DNA of 64,000 bases from assembly GCF_003944705.1 (NCBI RefSeq), contig NZ_RWIS01000011.1, positions 91,253 to 155,252 of the forward strand, written 5' to 3'. Of this stretch, positions 57,698-64,000 are shown one piece after another. The number at the start of each line of letters is the position of its first letter. Within the stretch, counting starts at the first letter, position 1. Made by a program: the position numbers and the translations under genes. The stretch comes from Hymenobacter metallilatus (GTDB lineage: Bacteria; Bacteroidota; Bacteroidia; Cytophagales; Hymenobacteraceae). Below the pieces are notes generated by a model. That model ran no database searches. It was not told where the DNA came from and saw only the letters and a list, made by a program, of their open reading frames with translations.

Positions 57698-58846
57698 TTA
57701 CGCGGCCGGGGCCATGCTCGACAGCAGGACGGGCATGAGCAACATGCTTTGGCGGGGCTGCTCGGGCTCAGGGGCAGACGGCACCATAATAGCGGCCCGG
57801 TTGGGTGTGGACAATTGGAAGTCAACTGATCCTTCAGGCATTACCTGCAAGGCTTCCAGCAGGTATTTGCCATTGAATCCCATCTCGAAATCCTCGCCGT
57901 TATAGCTGGATTCCATCTCTTCGACTGCTTCGGTACCTACCTCAATAGATTCAGACCAGATACGCAGCGTGCCGTTGTCACTCATTCGCAGACCTATCTG
58001 CTGGGTTTTCTCGGCTGCATAGGCCAGTACCCGCCGAATACAGCCCATCAACTGCTGTTTGTCTACCTGCAGCGTGTAGGGCTGATTAAGGGGGATGACG
58101 TTCTCGTAGGCTGGATACCGCTCATCCACGAGGCGGCACCGAAGCTGCCAGCCTACTCCCCGCACCTGGAGCCATTCGCCCAGTTGCAACGTCACAGGAC
58201 CGGTTTTCTCGGTAAGCGTAGCCAGCAGCCGGGCCGGGGCCACTGGCAGGATGAATTGCCGTTCCGGACCTTCTACCTGCACCAGATTTCGATTTAGCTC
58301 AATAAAGCTGAGACGGTGAGAATCGGTGGCCACCGCCCGAATATCCTGATTGCGAATGTCCAGCAGCACCGACATCATCGACTGCCGGGTTGCATCGTTT
58401 ACGGCAAAGGGGGCCGTATTCTTCAGCACATGGGAGAGCGTTGCCCCAGCCACATGCAGATGAACCAGTGGCTTATCCGCAGTCGGGTTAGGCCAACTAA
58501 CCGAGTTTTCACCAGGCAGGCGGTAGCGGCCTTTGCCGGCCCGCAGCGTTACCGCATAGGTATCACTGTCCAAATGCAGGGTAATGGCCTGGGAGGGCAG
58601 GTTCTGCAGTGTCGTCAGCAGCAGCTTCGCCGGTAGGCAGATGTCAAAGTCGGCGGTGGCGTCGCTCAGGTCGGTTTCAGTGGCGAGGTCAGCTTCGAGG
58701 TTGGAGGCGGCCAACTGGAGCGTGTTGCCTACGGCCAGCAGGCGCAGGTTTTTCAGAATGGGTACCACCGGGTTGTTGGGTACCAAGGGCATCAGCAGCT
58801 TGACGGCTGCGAGCAGAGCGCTGGAATTAATGGAAATAGCGGGCAT
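57698..58846 (-). CDS. DnaN-like sliding clamp, copy A
   Basis: A 382-residue protein with three clamp domains. It has PNNPVVPILKNLRLLAVGNTLQLAASNLEA near the start, VATDSHRLSFIEL in the second domain and RLVDERYPAYENVIP in the linker to the third. Its C-terminus ends in SMLLMPVLLSS, like the DnaN end that closes the hydrophobic partner pocket. A ring of two would tether polymerase to DNA. ATG 58846 (MPAISINSS) is chosen. Copy B lies 11 bp upstream; together they are a rare tandem pair. The two differ strongly, so this is not a recent duplication. Confidence 0.88.
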   Translation of the reverse strand: MPAISINSSALLAAVKLLMPLVPNNPVVPILKNLRLLAVGNTLQLAASNLEADLATETDLSDATADFDICLPAKLLLTTLQNLPSQAITLHLDSDTYAVTLRAGKGRYRLPGENSVSWPNPTADKPLVHLHVAGATLSHVLKNTAPFAVNDATRQSMMSVLLDIRNQDIRAVATDSHRLSFIELNRNLVQVEGPERQFILPVAPARLLATLTEKTGPVTLQLGEWLQVRGVGWQLRCRLVDERYPAYENVIPLNQPYTLQVDKQQLMGCIRRVLAYAAEKTQQIGLRMSDNGTLRIWSESIEVGTEAVEEMESSYNGEDFEMGFNGKYLLEALQVMPEGSVDFQLSTPNRAAIMVPSAPEPEQPRQSMLLMPVLLSSMAPAA

Positions 58847-58857
58847 GTGGAGTTGAT

Positions 58858-60087
58858 TTAGATGTAGTTGTTTAACATGACCGGCATCAGCAGGCAGAGC
58901 ACACCATCGTTTGCGTCTGCAGATTGAAGCACAATAGCCCGGCTGGGCGTGCTCATGCTCATCTTCACGTTCTGGCAAGGCAGCAGCTGCAGAAACCCTT
59001 GCAGGAATCGGTAGCTAAAGCCGATGGCCATGCTCTCCCCTTGGTAAGACCCAGATACCGACTCACGCGCCCGATTATCAAAATCGAGGTCTTCAGCTAC
59101 CAGTTCGCAGCCATCACCCCGCAGATGCAGAGCTATCTGATGCGTCGTTTTATTGGCAAACAGGGCGGCCCGTTTTACCCCTGCCAGCAACTCCAGGCGG
59201 TGGGCCGTCAGCACATTCGGCTGGAACTCAGGAATCACATTCTCATAATCCGGGTACCGCTCGTCAATCAGACGGATCAGTAATTCTCCTTTCTCCATCA
59301 CCACCCGGATATTGTCATTCAGCAACTGCATTTCCAGCCGCTCGCGCCGATCTACGAGTTTATGGAGCAGTTCAGCCGCCTTGCGGGGTATAATGCAGCG
59401 TCGCTCAATGCCCTGTAGGCTGTGCTGATCCTGCTTCGTGAAGCGCACCAGTCGGTGTCCGTCGGTGGCTACCAACTGGAATTGCTGAGCAGATACTTCC
59501 AGTAAAATCCCTGTCATTGCCGGCCGTAATTCATCGGTGCCGGTTACGGGCAATGTAAGCGCCAAGCCTTCCAGCAACAGGTGGCCGGGAATGTGCAGTG
59601 TTGTAGTAGGAAGTGCTAGGACGGTGTTTCGGGGAAACTCGCCGCCCGCCTCACCGGCCAATTCGTAGGTGGCTGCCCCCTTGCCAGAGGGAAGCAATGA
59701 CAGCGCGAGTTCGGCCTTGAGCAGCAGATACGGGTGGCCACCGTCTTCTTCTATTTCCAGTGTTACCGGCTGCTCACTAATGTTGCGTAGTAAGTCCGTT
59801 AGTTGCCGGCCTGGTACACAGATACTGGCGCCTTCCGGATAAACGGTGGCCTCAATCGGAATAGAGCGGGAAGTAAACCGGTGCTCCAGGTCGGAACTGA
59901 TCAGGCGTAAGCTGCGCGCAGTGCTGTACTTGGTTTTAGTCGGTTCAACTTCCAGCAGCAGGTTTTCCAGGACAGGAACAACCGGATTGCGGGTAACCAG
60001 CAGAGAGGCGTATTGAGCTGCTTTAAGCAGGTTGGCCGAATTGATAACTAAGGAAACGGCCGATGTAGCGAGAGCTGAAGCGTTCAT
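58858..60087 (-). CDS. DnaN-like sliding clamp, copy B
   Basis: A 409-residue clamp relative: RNPVVPVLENLLLEV near the start, LISSDLEHRF, then ATDGHRLVRFTK in domain II, and LIRLIDERYPDYENVIP, with the end CLLMPVMLNNYI. It lies first of the clamp pair. ATG 60087 (MNASALATS) is chosen; the longer frame overlaps the previous gene. It keeps all three domains. Possible roles are a homo-ring, a hetero-ring with copy A, or a decoy against the host clamp loader. No polymerase or clamp loader is encoded in the window, so it must use host partners or ones outside. Confidence 0.88.
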   Translation of the reverse strand: MNASALATSAVSLVINSANLLKAAQYASLLVTRNPVVPVLENLLLEVEPTKTKYSTARSLRLISSDLEHRFTSRSIPIEATVYPEGASICVPGRQLTDLLRNISEQPVTLEIEEDGGHPYLLLKAELALSLLPSGKGAATYELAGEAGGEFPRNTVLALPTTTLHIPGHLLLEGLALTLPVTGTDELRPAMTGILLEVSAQQFQLVATDGHRLVRFTKQDQHSLQGIERRCIIPRKAAELLHKLVDRRERLEMQLLNDNIRVVMEKGELLIRLIDERYPDYENVIPEFQPNVLTAHRLELLAGVKRAALFANKTTHQIALHLRGDGCELVAEDLDFDNRARESVSGSYQGESMAIGFSYRFLQGFLQLLPCQNVKMSMSTPSRAIVLQSADANDGVLCLLMPVMLNNYI

Positions 60088-60088
60088 A

Positions 60089-60319
60089 TCAGTGGGCAAC
60101 AGAAATGTGCAGGGTAGCCAGCAGCTTATGCACGCACTTATCGTGGGCTGCTGGCACTTCAAGTGTCAAAAGGGAATCCGTGTACAGGTTGGCTTCTATC
60201 AGGCAGATAAAGAAGCGCCGCACGTAGAAGGGGCACGGAGAGTGTAGCAGCCGACGGCGGGCCCGCACCAGACGGGCGTTCAGTTCGCGCTGCTTATGGA
60301 GTTGGGCGACCAGGCTCAT
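60089..60319 (-). CDS. Small basic hypothetical protein
   Basis: A 76-residue protein with an Arg-rich helix (QRELNARLVRARRRLLHS) and a hydrophobic strand (FYVRRFFICLIEAN). Its stop is 1 bp from the clamp B start, and its ATG overlaps the HTH gene stop (ATGA). Function unknown; position in the replication unit suggests an accessory role. Confidence 0.5.
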   Translation of the reverse strand: MSLVAQLHKQRELNARLVRARRRLLHSPCPFYVRRFFICLIEANLYTDSLLTLEVPAAHDKCVHKLLATLHISVAH

Positions 60320-60717
60320 GCGGCTTCCTGCGTTGTGCGGCCGTGGCCACGTTTGCGTCGGTCATGCCCACGGCCCCGGTGTGCGACGCGCATCTGCGTT
60401 TCCGGAACCGGTATCTGCACTTGCTGCGGCTGTTGGCGGTGGCGTTGCTGCCACTCTCGCAGATCGGAACCCAGGATTCGGTTGCCCCACGCCGTATCCG
60501 TAGTGCGCACATAGGGCAGGTACCGGGGGTGCGTAACCGGCAGCTTCATATAAGAGCGCACAGTAGACACGTCGATATTCAGGAACTTCGCTACTTCATC
60601 GGGCGTGTACTGCGGATCAGGGGCCGGCAGCGAGTGGTAATACTCGCGGGCCTGCTCGTTGAATGCCTGGAGCAGTAAGGCTTTGATGCCCTCTTGGTTG
60701 AAATCAATCAGCTCCAT
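60316..60717 (-). CDS. Helix-turn-helix DNA-binding protein (excisionase/MerR-like)
   Basis: A 133-residue protein with a winged-helix-like HTH at about 38-85 (YTPDEVAKFLNIDVSTVRSYMK, then TAWGNRILGSDLREWQQR). This is the layout of phage excisionase or helix-turn-helix_17 proteins. The C-terminus is Arg/Gln-rich and disordered. ATG 60717 (MELIDFNQE) is used, 1 bp after the upstream stop. It may be the excisionase or an early transcription factor. Confidence 0.65.
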   Translation of the reverse strand: MELIDFNQEGIKALLLQAFNEQAREYYHSLPAPDPQYTPDEVAKFLNIDVSTVRSYMKLPVTHPRYLPYVRTTDTAWGNRILGSDLREWQQRHRQQPQQVQIPVPETQMRVAHRGRGHDRRKRGHGRTTQEAA

Positions 60718-60718
60718 A

Positions 60719-61381
60719 TCAGCTGGCTTTAGCGTAGCTGGTCGGGCCATCGTAGGCGTCAATCAGCACGTTGAGGTGCTCAATCGTTTCAGTGGCTTTG
60801 TCCGGACTGATGCGGTTGATGTTGAGCAGTACCTTGGTTTTTTCCTTGCGCTCAATGGCCGGGTGGTTCAGCAGTCCGATGATGGCCTGCTTCTGCTCAA
60901 CTGTTGCGTAGGCACTATTTGCGGCGGCAGTAGCGGGGGTGGCCGTGAGTAGCAAATTCGGCGCGCTGACCACGGGTGCGTCGGACTGTGGCTTTGCCAG
61001 CAGCTCGCCGATTAGCTCCGATAAGCGCAGCGTCAGGCCGGCCAGCTTCCGGCATTCAGCCTGTGCAGAAGCCAGATTGCCGTCGGTGGTGAACTGATTT
61101 GCGCGTTGCTGCACCCGGGTAATTTCCTGCATCAGCTCGGCATGTGCGTACGTGCGGGCTTCGGCCAGCGTATTCCAGGCTTCCCGGAACAAGCCGTTTT
61201 TGGCCATCTTCTCAATGCTGTCGGCCGCCGCCTGCATGGTTCCGATTTCCCGGTCCATCTCGGCCTGGCTCATTTTCTGCGCCGCTACCCGTCCGGGGTA
61301 CACCGCATAGCGCATCGTGACCTCGCGCCGAAGGCAGCGTACCTGGTCTGGAAGCGGATAAATGACTTGATTTTCTTTCAT
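60719..61381 (-). CDS. Hypothetical early phage protein, helical
   Basis: A 220-residue helical protein: an N-terminal part (MRYAVYPGRVAAQKMSQAEM), a coiled-coil middle (about 60-125) and a C-terminal module with AIIGLLNHPAIERKEKTKVLLNINRI, seen at the end of several phage early proteins. Not named. It may be a single-strand-binding or recombination accessory factor; this is only inferred from position. Confidence 0.5.
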   Translation of the reverse strand: MKENQVIYPLPDQVRCLRREVTMRYAVYPGRVAAQKMSQAEMDREIGTMQAAADSIEKMAKNGLFREAWNTLAEARTYAHAELMQEITRVQQRANQFTTDGNLASAQAECRKLAGLTLRLSELIGELLAKPQSDAPVVSAPNLLLTATPATAAANSAYATVEQKQAIIGLLNHPAIERKEKTKVLLNINRISPDKATETIEHLNVLIDAYDGPTSYAKAS

Positions 61382-61385
61382 GGCT

Positions 61386-61787
61386 CTAAGCAGCTATCAG
61401 AACAGGACGGTGGAAATTCTCTTTCAGGAAGTTTCTGGATTGAATCCAACGCCCTTTCTGTACAGCATCCTGAGTGTTATCAGAATAAGTGCCTAGAAAC
61501 AGGTGCTCAGGCCGCACACAGGAAGGATTGTCACATTTATGGCAGATTACCATCCCGTCTGGTATTGGGCCAAAGTGAAGGGAATAGGAAAAGCGATGCG
61601 CGTAGATGTTGCTGCCAAACACGCAGAACTGACCATAACCAGTCCTATTCAATCCGCGCTGCCAGACCCAGCATCTATCTTCTTTTTTGACTGAATCCCA
61701 AAAGTTCTGTACTCTCTTAGGTGGGTAGTAGAGAGCGTAGCCCACTTTGAATGGTGGGTCTAAATCAGGCTGAATTATTTTGTGCAT
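61386..61787 (-). CDS. HNH endonuclease (homing type)
   Basis: A 133-residue protein. A WVWQRGLNRTGYGQF strand part leads into the HNH_3 domain: AHRFSYSLHFGPIPDGMVICHKCD, then NPSCVRPEHLFLGT, with His pairs and Cys residues for metal binding. ATG 61787 is used rather than the TTG at 61802. It is AT-richer than neighbours, which fits a mobile homing endonuclease inserted between early genes. An intron or host gene for homing is not visible. Confidence 0.8.
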   Translation of the reverse strand: MHKIIQPDLDPPFKVGYALYYPPKRVQNFWDSVKKEDRCWVWQRGLNRTGYGQFCVFGSNIYAHRFSYSLHFGPIPDGMVICHKCDNPSCVRPEHLFLGTYSDNTQDAVQKGRWIQSRNFLKENFHRPVLIAA

Positions 61788-61871
61788 ATCTTTGGCCTGC
61801 AATCGGCCTTCGCAAGGGGTTGATGGATTAGATAGGGCCTGCAGCGTTGGCGCGTTGCGGGCCCCTCTGTT

Positions 61872-62015
61872 TTAGGCCGAAGCCGGCTTGATCCGCTTCG
61901 GGCGCACCTGATCGACGATGGTCTGAATCGTGTGCTGATTCACGCAGTTGGGGGCTTCACCGCTGGCCAGATGCAGCAGTTTGTCCAGGGCTTTGCGGGG
62001 CGAAAGGGTTTTCAT
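61872..62015 (-). CDS. 47-residue early protein
   Basis: ATG 62015 opens MKTLSPRKALDKLLHLASGE, helical and basic, ending VDQVRPKRIKPASA. The frame upstream to 62216 is low-complexity and overlaps the XRE gene, so it is not used. It may be a small regulator; no family recognised. Confidence 0.45.
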   Translation of the reverse strand: MKTLSPRKALDKLLHLASGEAPNCVNQHTIQTIVDQVRPKRIKPASA

Positions 62016-62073
62016 AAATCGGTTGGTTGAACTGTGATGGGTAAACCAAGGGGGCGTTTGGGCTTGCGAAGTA

Positions 62074-62421
62074 TCAAGGCCACGGGGCAAACGGACGGTT
62101 GGAAGGCAGGGAGGAAATACTGGGCGAGGGCCGGCGGGGTGTTTTCGGCTTGCGGCCGGAACCGGGCTTACGGGCGGCCGTTGGCTGCACCAGGGGCCGG
62201 GATGTTTTAGCAGCATCGAAGCCTACCAACTCATCCAGTGTGCAGGCAAACAGGGCAGCCATCAGCAGCAGTACCCGAAGAGGCGGCTCTGCCCGCGCTT
62301 CCTCGTAAGAGGCATAGCATTGGCGCGTAATGCACAGCGCGTCGGCTGTTTGCGCCTGCGTGAGCCTGGCAGCAGCACGGCGCTTGCGTAAGCGCTGGTT
62401 GAAGAATAGCGTCTCATCCAT
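62074..62421 (-). CDS. XRE-family transcriptional regulator
   Basis: A 115-residue protein with an N-terminal Cro/CI-type HTH (about 8-65): RLRKRRAAARLTQAQTADAL, CITRQCYASYEEARAEPPLR and LLMAALFACTLDELVGF. The C-terminus is Pro/Arg-rich and probably disordered. It lies in the early leftward unit behind the Cro-like gene. It could be the late activator or a second immunity regulator. Confidence 0.78.
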   Translation of the reverse strand: MDETLFFNQRLRKRRAAARLTQAQTADALCITRQCYASYEEARAEPPLRVLLLMAALFACTLDELVGFDAAKTSRPLVQPTAARKPGSGRKPKTPRRPSPSISSLPSNRPFAPWP

Positions 62422-62427
62422 AGCGGT

Positions 62428-62808
62428 CTAAGCAGCAATAGCCATCGGGTAGGACACACTCATCAGCGCGGGCTGGGCCATGGGCACCGGGAAGTACAGC
62501 AGCGCACCAGCGGCGTACTCATCAAGGCGATATTCGCGCAGGGTATCGGGCACTCGGCCATCGAAAAACTGCTCCTGATCACAGCCGTCTTCCAGCGCGA
62601 GGCGGAACAGGGAGCTGTCGGGGCCGGCGGTGTACACCGACAATTCACCATCCAGGCCACGGGCCCAACCAAGTATCGGCTGCGGCAACGTGTAAAGGCC
62701 GGTGGCTTCCAGCACAGCGAGGGAGTCGCCGGCTACCGGCTGGGAAATGCTGCGCGGGCCCTCGGGCGTGCGCAGCGTGTAGAGGGGTTCACTGGTAACG
62801 ACTTTCAT
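62428..62808 (-). CDS. Hypothetical early protein
   Basis: A 126-residue protein, beta-rich and acidic (MKVVTSEPLYTLRTPEGPRS...YTLPQPILGWARGLDG...). No motif, signal or TM segment. It is placed between the terminator at 62854 and the XRE gene, 6 bp before the latter. Confidence 0.5.
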   Translation of the reverse strand: MKVVTSEPLYTLRTPEGPRSISQPVAGDSLAVLEATGLYTLPQPILGWARGLDGELSVYTAGPDSSLFRLALEDGCDQEQFFDGRVPDTLREYRLDEYAAGALLYFPVPMAQPALMSVSYPMAIAA

Positions 62809-62843
62809 AGAGGTTGATGGATTAGAAAAGGGAGTTTTCTTGG

Positions 62844-62875
62844 GAAAAGCCCCCGGCAGGTTTGGCGCCCTGCCG
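62844..62875 (-). terminator. Weak terminator after the Cro-like gene
   Basis: CGGCAGG (62854-62860) pairs with CCTGCCG (62869-62875) around an 8-base loop, followed on the minus strand by GGGGCTTTTCCC. It lies 10 bp after the Cro-like gene's stop and could be an antitermination point for early genes. Confidence 0.55.
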
Positions 62876-62885
62876 AGAGCACTGA

Positions 62886-63107
62886 TTAAGCAGCTTGGGC
62901 GTGGGCAGATTGCCAGGCGGCAAATCCGGCGGGGTCGGTTTCCTCGGCGAGCTTTTCAACTTCGGGCCAGAGGCGGGAACCGGTGTTTTCCAGCGAGATA
63001 ACCCCGCTGAGCTGGGAAGCAGACTTGCAGCCGGTGCGACGGGCCAGCTCTTTAATGAAGCCGGCTGGCATCAGCTCGCGCATGGTCGGTGTGGTGGGCG
63101 TCTCCAT
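62886..63107 (-). CDS. Small Cro-like DNA-binding protein (probable)
   Basis: A 73-residue protein divergent from the repressor gene. A helical core (PAGFIKELARRTGCKSASQLSGVI, then SRLWPEVEKLAEET) has the length and spacing of the small HTH proteins opposite CI in Bacteroidota prophages. ATG 63107. It would oppose the repressor at the shared operators. Confidence 0.6.
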   Translation of the reverse strand: METPTTPTMRELMPAGFIKELARRTGCKSASQLSGVISLENTGSRLWPEVEKLAEETDPAGFAAWQSAHAQAA

Positions 63108-63173
63108 AGGCAGTTGTTGCCGCTTCGTATATTGCGGCTGTTCTTCTTCTTGTTCTTCTTCACAAACATCGAA

Positions 63174-63233
63174 AGTTTACTTGGGATTTCCAAGTAAACT
63201 TCGAATAAACTTTAAGTTTTCTTGGAAAGTCAG
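63174..63233. promoter_or_regulatory. Immunity operator region
   Basis: AGTTTACTTGG (63174-63184) and CCAAGTAAACT (63190-63200) are perfect inverted arms 5 bp apart. A further half-site AAGTTTTCTTGG lies at about 63214-63225, next to the repressor start. Together they look like a multi-site operator between the CI-type and Cro-like genes, the repressor start overlapping the last half-site. Confidence 0.72.
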
Positions 63234-64000
63234 GACTTCACGGCCGGCATAGGCGACCGGTACCGGCAACTCCGGGCGCATTTCGGACACAGCAAAGAGG
63301 CCCTCGGCGTCATTGCCGGGGTGTCTGGTACCTCCATTGGCAACATTGAGGAAGGCCGGCATACGCCCAAAGCGGATAGTGTCGCAGCCATTGCAAGAAA
63401 ACTTGGCATCAGTCTGGAATGGCTGCTGTTTGGGGAGGGGGCCATGCTTCCGGCGGCGCCCAGTTCTCTCATGGCCGAACTTGATAGCTTGGTGCCGCCA
63501 CCCGTAGTGCAGCACCTGCCCCCACTGACTGTGACAGTCGATATGAAGGGGGAGGAAACAATTCCTATCGTGGAATCAGAGGCTACCGCCGGCTACCTGG
63601 CCCAGCATATGGAGCCGGAATTCCTGCGCAACCTGCCGATGCTGGCTTTGCCGCTGCCAGAGTTTAAAAACGGCACGTTCCGTGCGTTTCGCGTGAAAGG
63701 TCGCAGCATGTACCCGACACTGCATGACGGCTCCCTGGTGCTGTGCCGCTTCGTGGACACCGACCTGGAAACCATCAAAGACAGCTACGTCCATGTGGTC
63801 GTAACCTACGACGGCATTGTAGTAAAGCGGGTATACACCGGCATGGATTCGGTGGGCGGGTTGGAGGTGCGCTCCGATAACGAGGAGTTTCCCCCTTACA
63901 CGATTAAAAAAGGAGAGTGGCAGCAGCTCTGGTGCGTCGTGGCCTCTTTGAATTTTCAGATGCCTGCCCCCCGCAAAAACCCGACGAAACAACTCTACAG
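63222..64000 (+). CDS. LexA/CI-type repressor with S24 peptidase domain (3' end off window)
   Basis: The frame runs open to the right edge (259 codons visible). HTH domain at about 9-62: RYRQLRAHFGHSKEALGVIA, then TSIGNIEEGRHTPK. The S24 domain has a self-cleavage site Ala123-Gly124 (EATAGY), nucleophile Ser162 in VKGRSMYPTL and Lys202 in GIVVKRVY. This is the inducible repressor that keeps lysogeny and is inactivated by RecA-driven cleavage. An in-frame TAA just upstream leaves TTG 63222 as the plausible start. It is divergent from the Cro-like gene. Confidence 0.9.
   Translation, partial: MESQDFTAGIGDRYRQLRAHFGHSKEALGVIAGVSGTSIGNIEEGRHTPKADSVAAIARKLGISLEWLLFGEGAMLPAAPSSLMAELDSLVPPPVVQHLPPLTVTVDMKGEETIPIVESEATAGYLAQHMEPEFLRNLPMLALPLPEFKNGTFRAFRVKGRSMYPTLHDGSLVLCRFVDTDLETIKDSYVHVVVTYDGIVVKRVYTGMDSVGGLEVRSDNEEFPPYTIKKGEWQQLWCVVASLNFQMPAPRKNPTKQLY

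Noticed and set aside
1..64000. CRISPR arrays, insertion sequences, rRNA/tRNA genes
   Set aside because: No regularly spaced repeats, transposase motifs or RNA gene signatures were found.

Overview
The window looks like a GC-rich Bacteroidota chromosome of Hymenobacter type carrying most of an integrated tailed phage. The genus is inferred from gene families, GC bias, missing strong Shine-Dalgarno sites and TTTG / TAnnTTTG-like promoters; no rRNA or marker gene confirms it.

Host part (1 to about 14.0 kb). A leftward exopolysaccharide operon runs from a Wza-type export lipoprotein (start 9721) through a Wzc-type BY-kinase, a Wzx-type flippase, a glycosyltransferase, an O-antigen polymerase/ligase-like protein and two more glycosyltransferases, the last cut by the left edge. 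Divergent from it lie an OmpR-type response regulator, its sensor kinase and a SulP/STAS anion transporter. Two intergenic inverted-repeat elements sit here.

Prophage (about 14.2 kb to beyond 64 kb). A tyrosine integrase (+) marks the left end. A LexA/CI-type repressor (+, cut by the right edge) and a divergent Cro-like gene mark the immunity region. Early genes run leftward from 63 kb: XRE and HTH regulators, HNH nuclease, two tandem DnaN-like sliding clamps, a helicase-methyltransferase fusion, a cytosine-C5 methyltransferase with a repeat-filled target-recognition region, a DndC/PAPS-reductase-like PP-loop protein, a DUF1376 replication protein and a DnaC-like loader, then PD-(D/E)xK and VRR-NUC nucleases. 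The packaging and head genes follow (HNH, small and large terminase, portal, scaffold-like, capsid). The tail and lysis genes lie at 15.7-29.8 kb (tape measure, two large tail proteins, SGNH-esterase tail fibre, spanin/holin/GH108 endolysin).

The most unusual feature is that late units start at copies of one near-perfect palindrome (arms ATTGTATGTA and TACATACAAT, 3-bp centre), often touching the start codon. The centre reads TTT in the transcribed direction at six of seven sites (CTT at the seventh). Around it the late region is rearranged. The tape measure and four connector genes lie on the + strand, while the connector gene at its normal place on the - strand is truncated exactly where the + block ends. 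Between them is an AT-richer cassette (RHH regulator, KilA-N antirepressor, zinc-finger GIY-YIG nuclease) rich in hairpins. No tRNA, rRNA, CRISPR array or transposase was seen.
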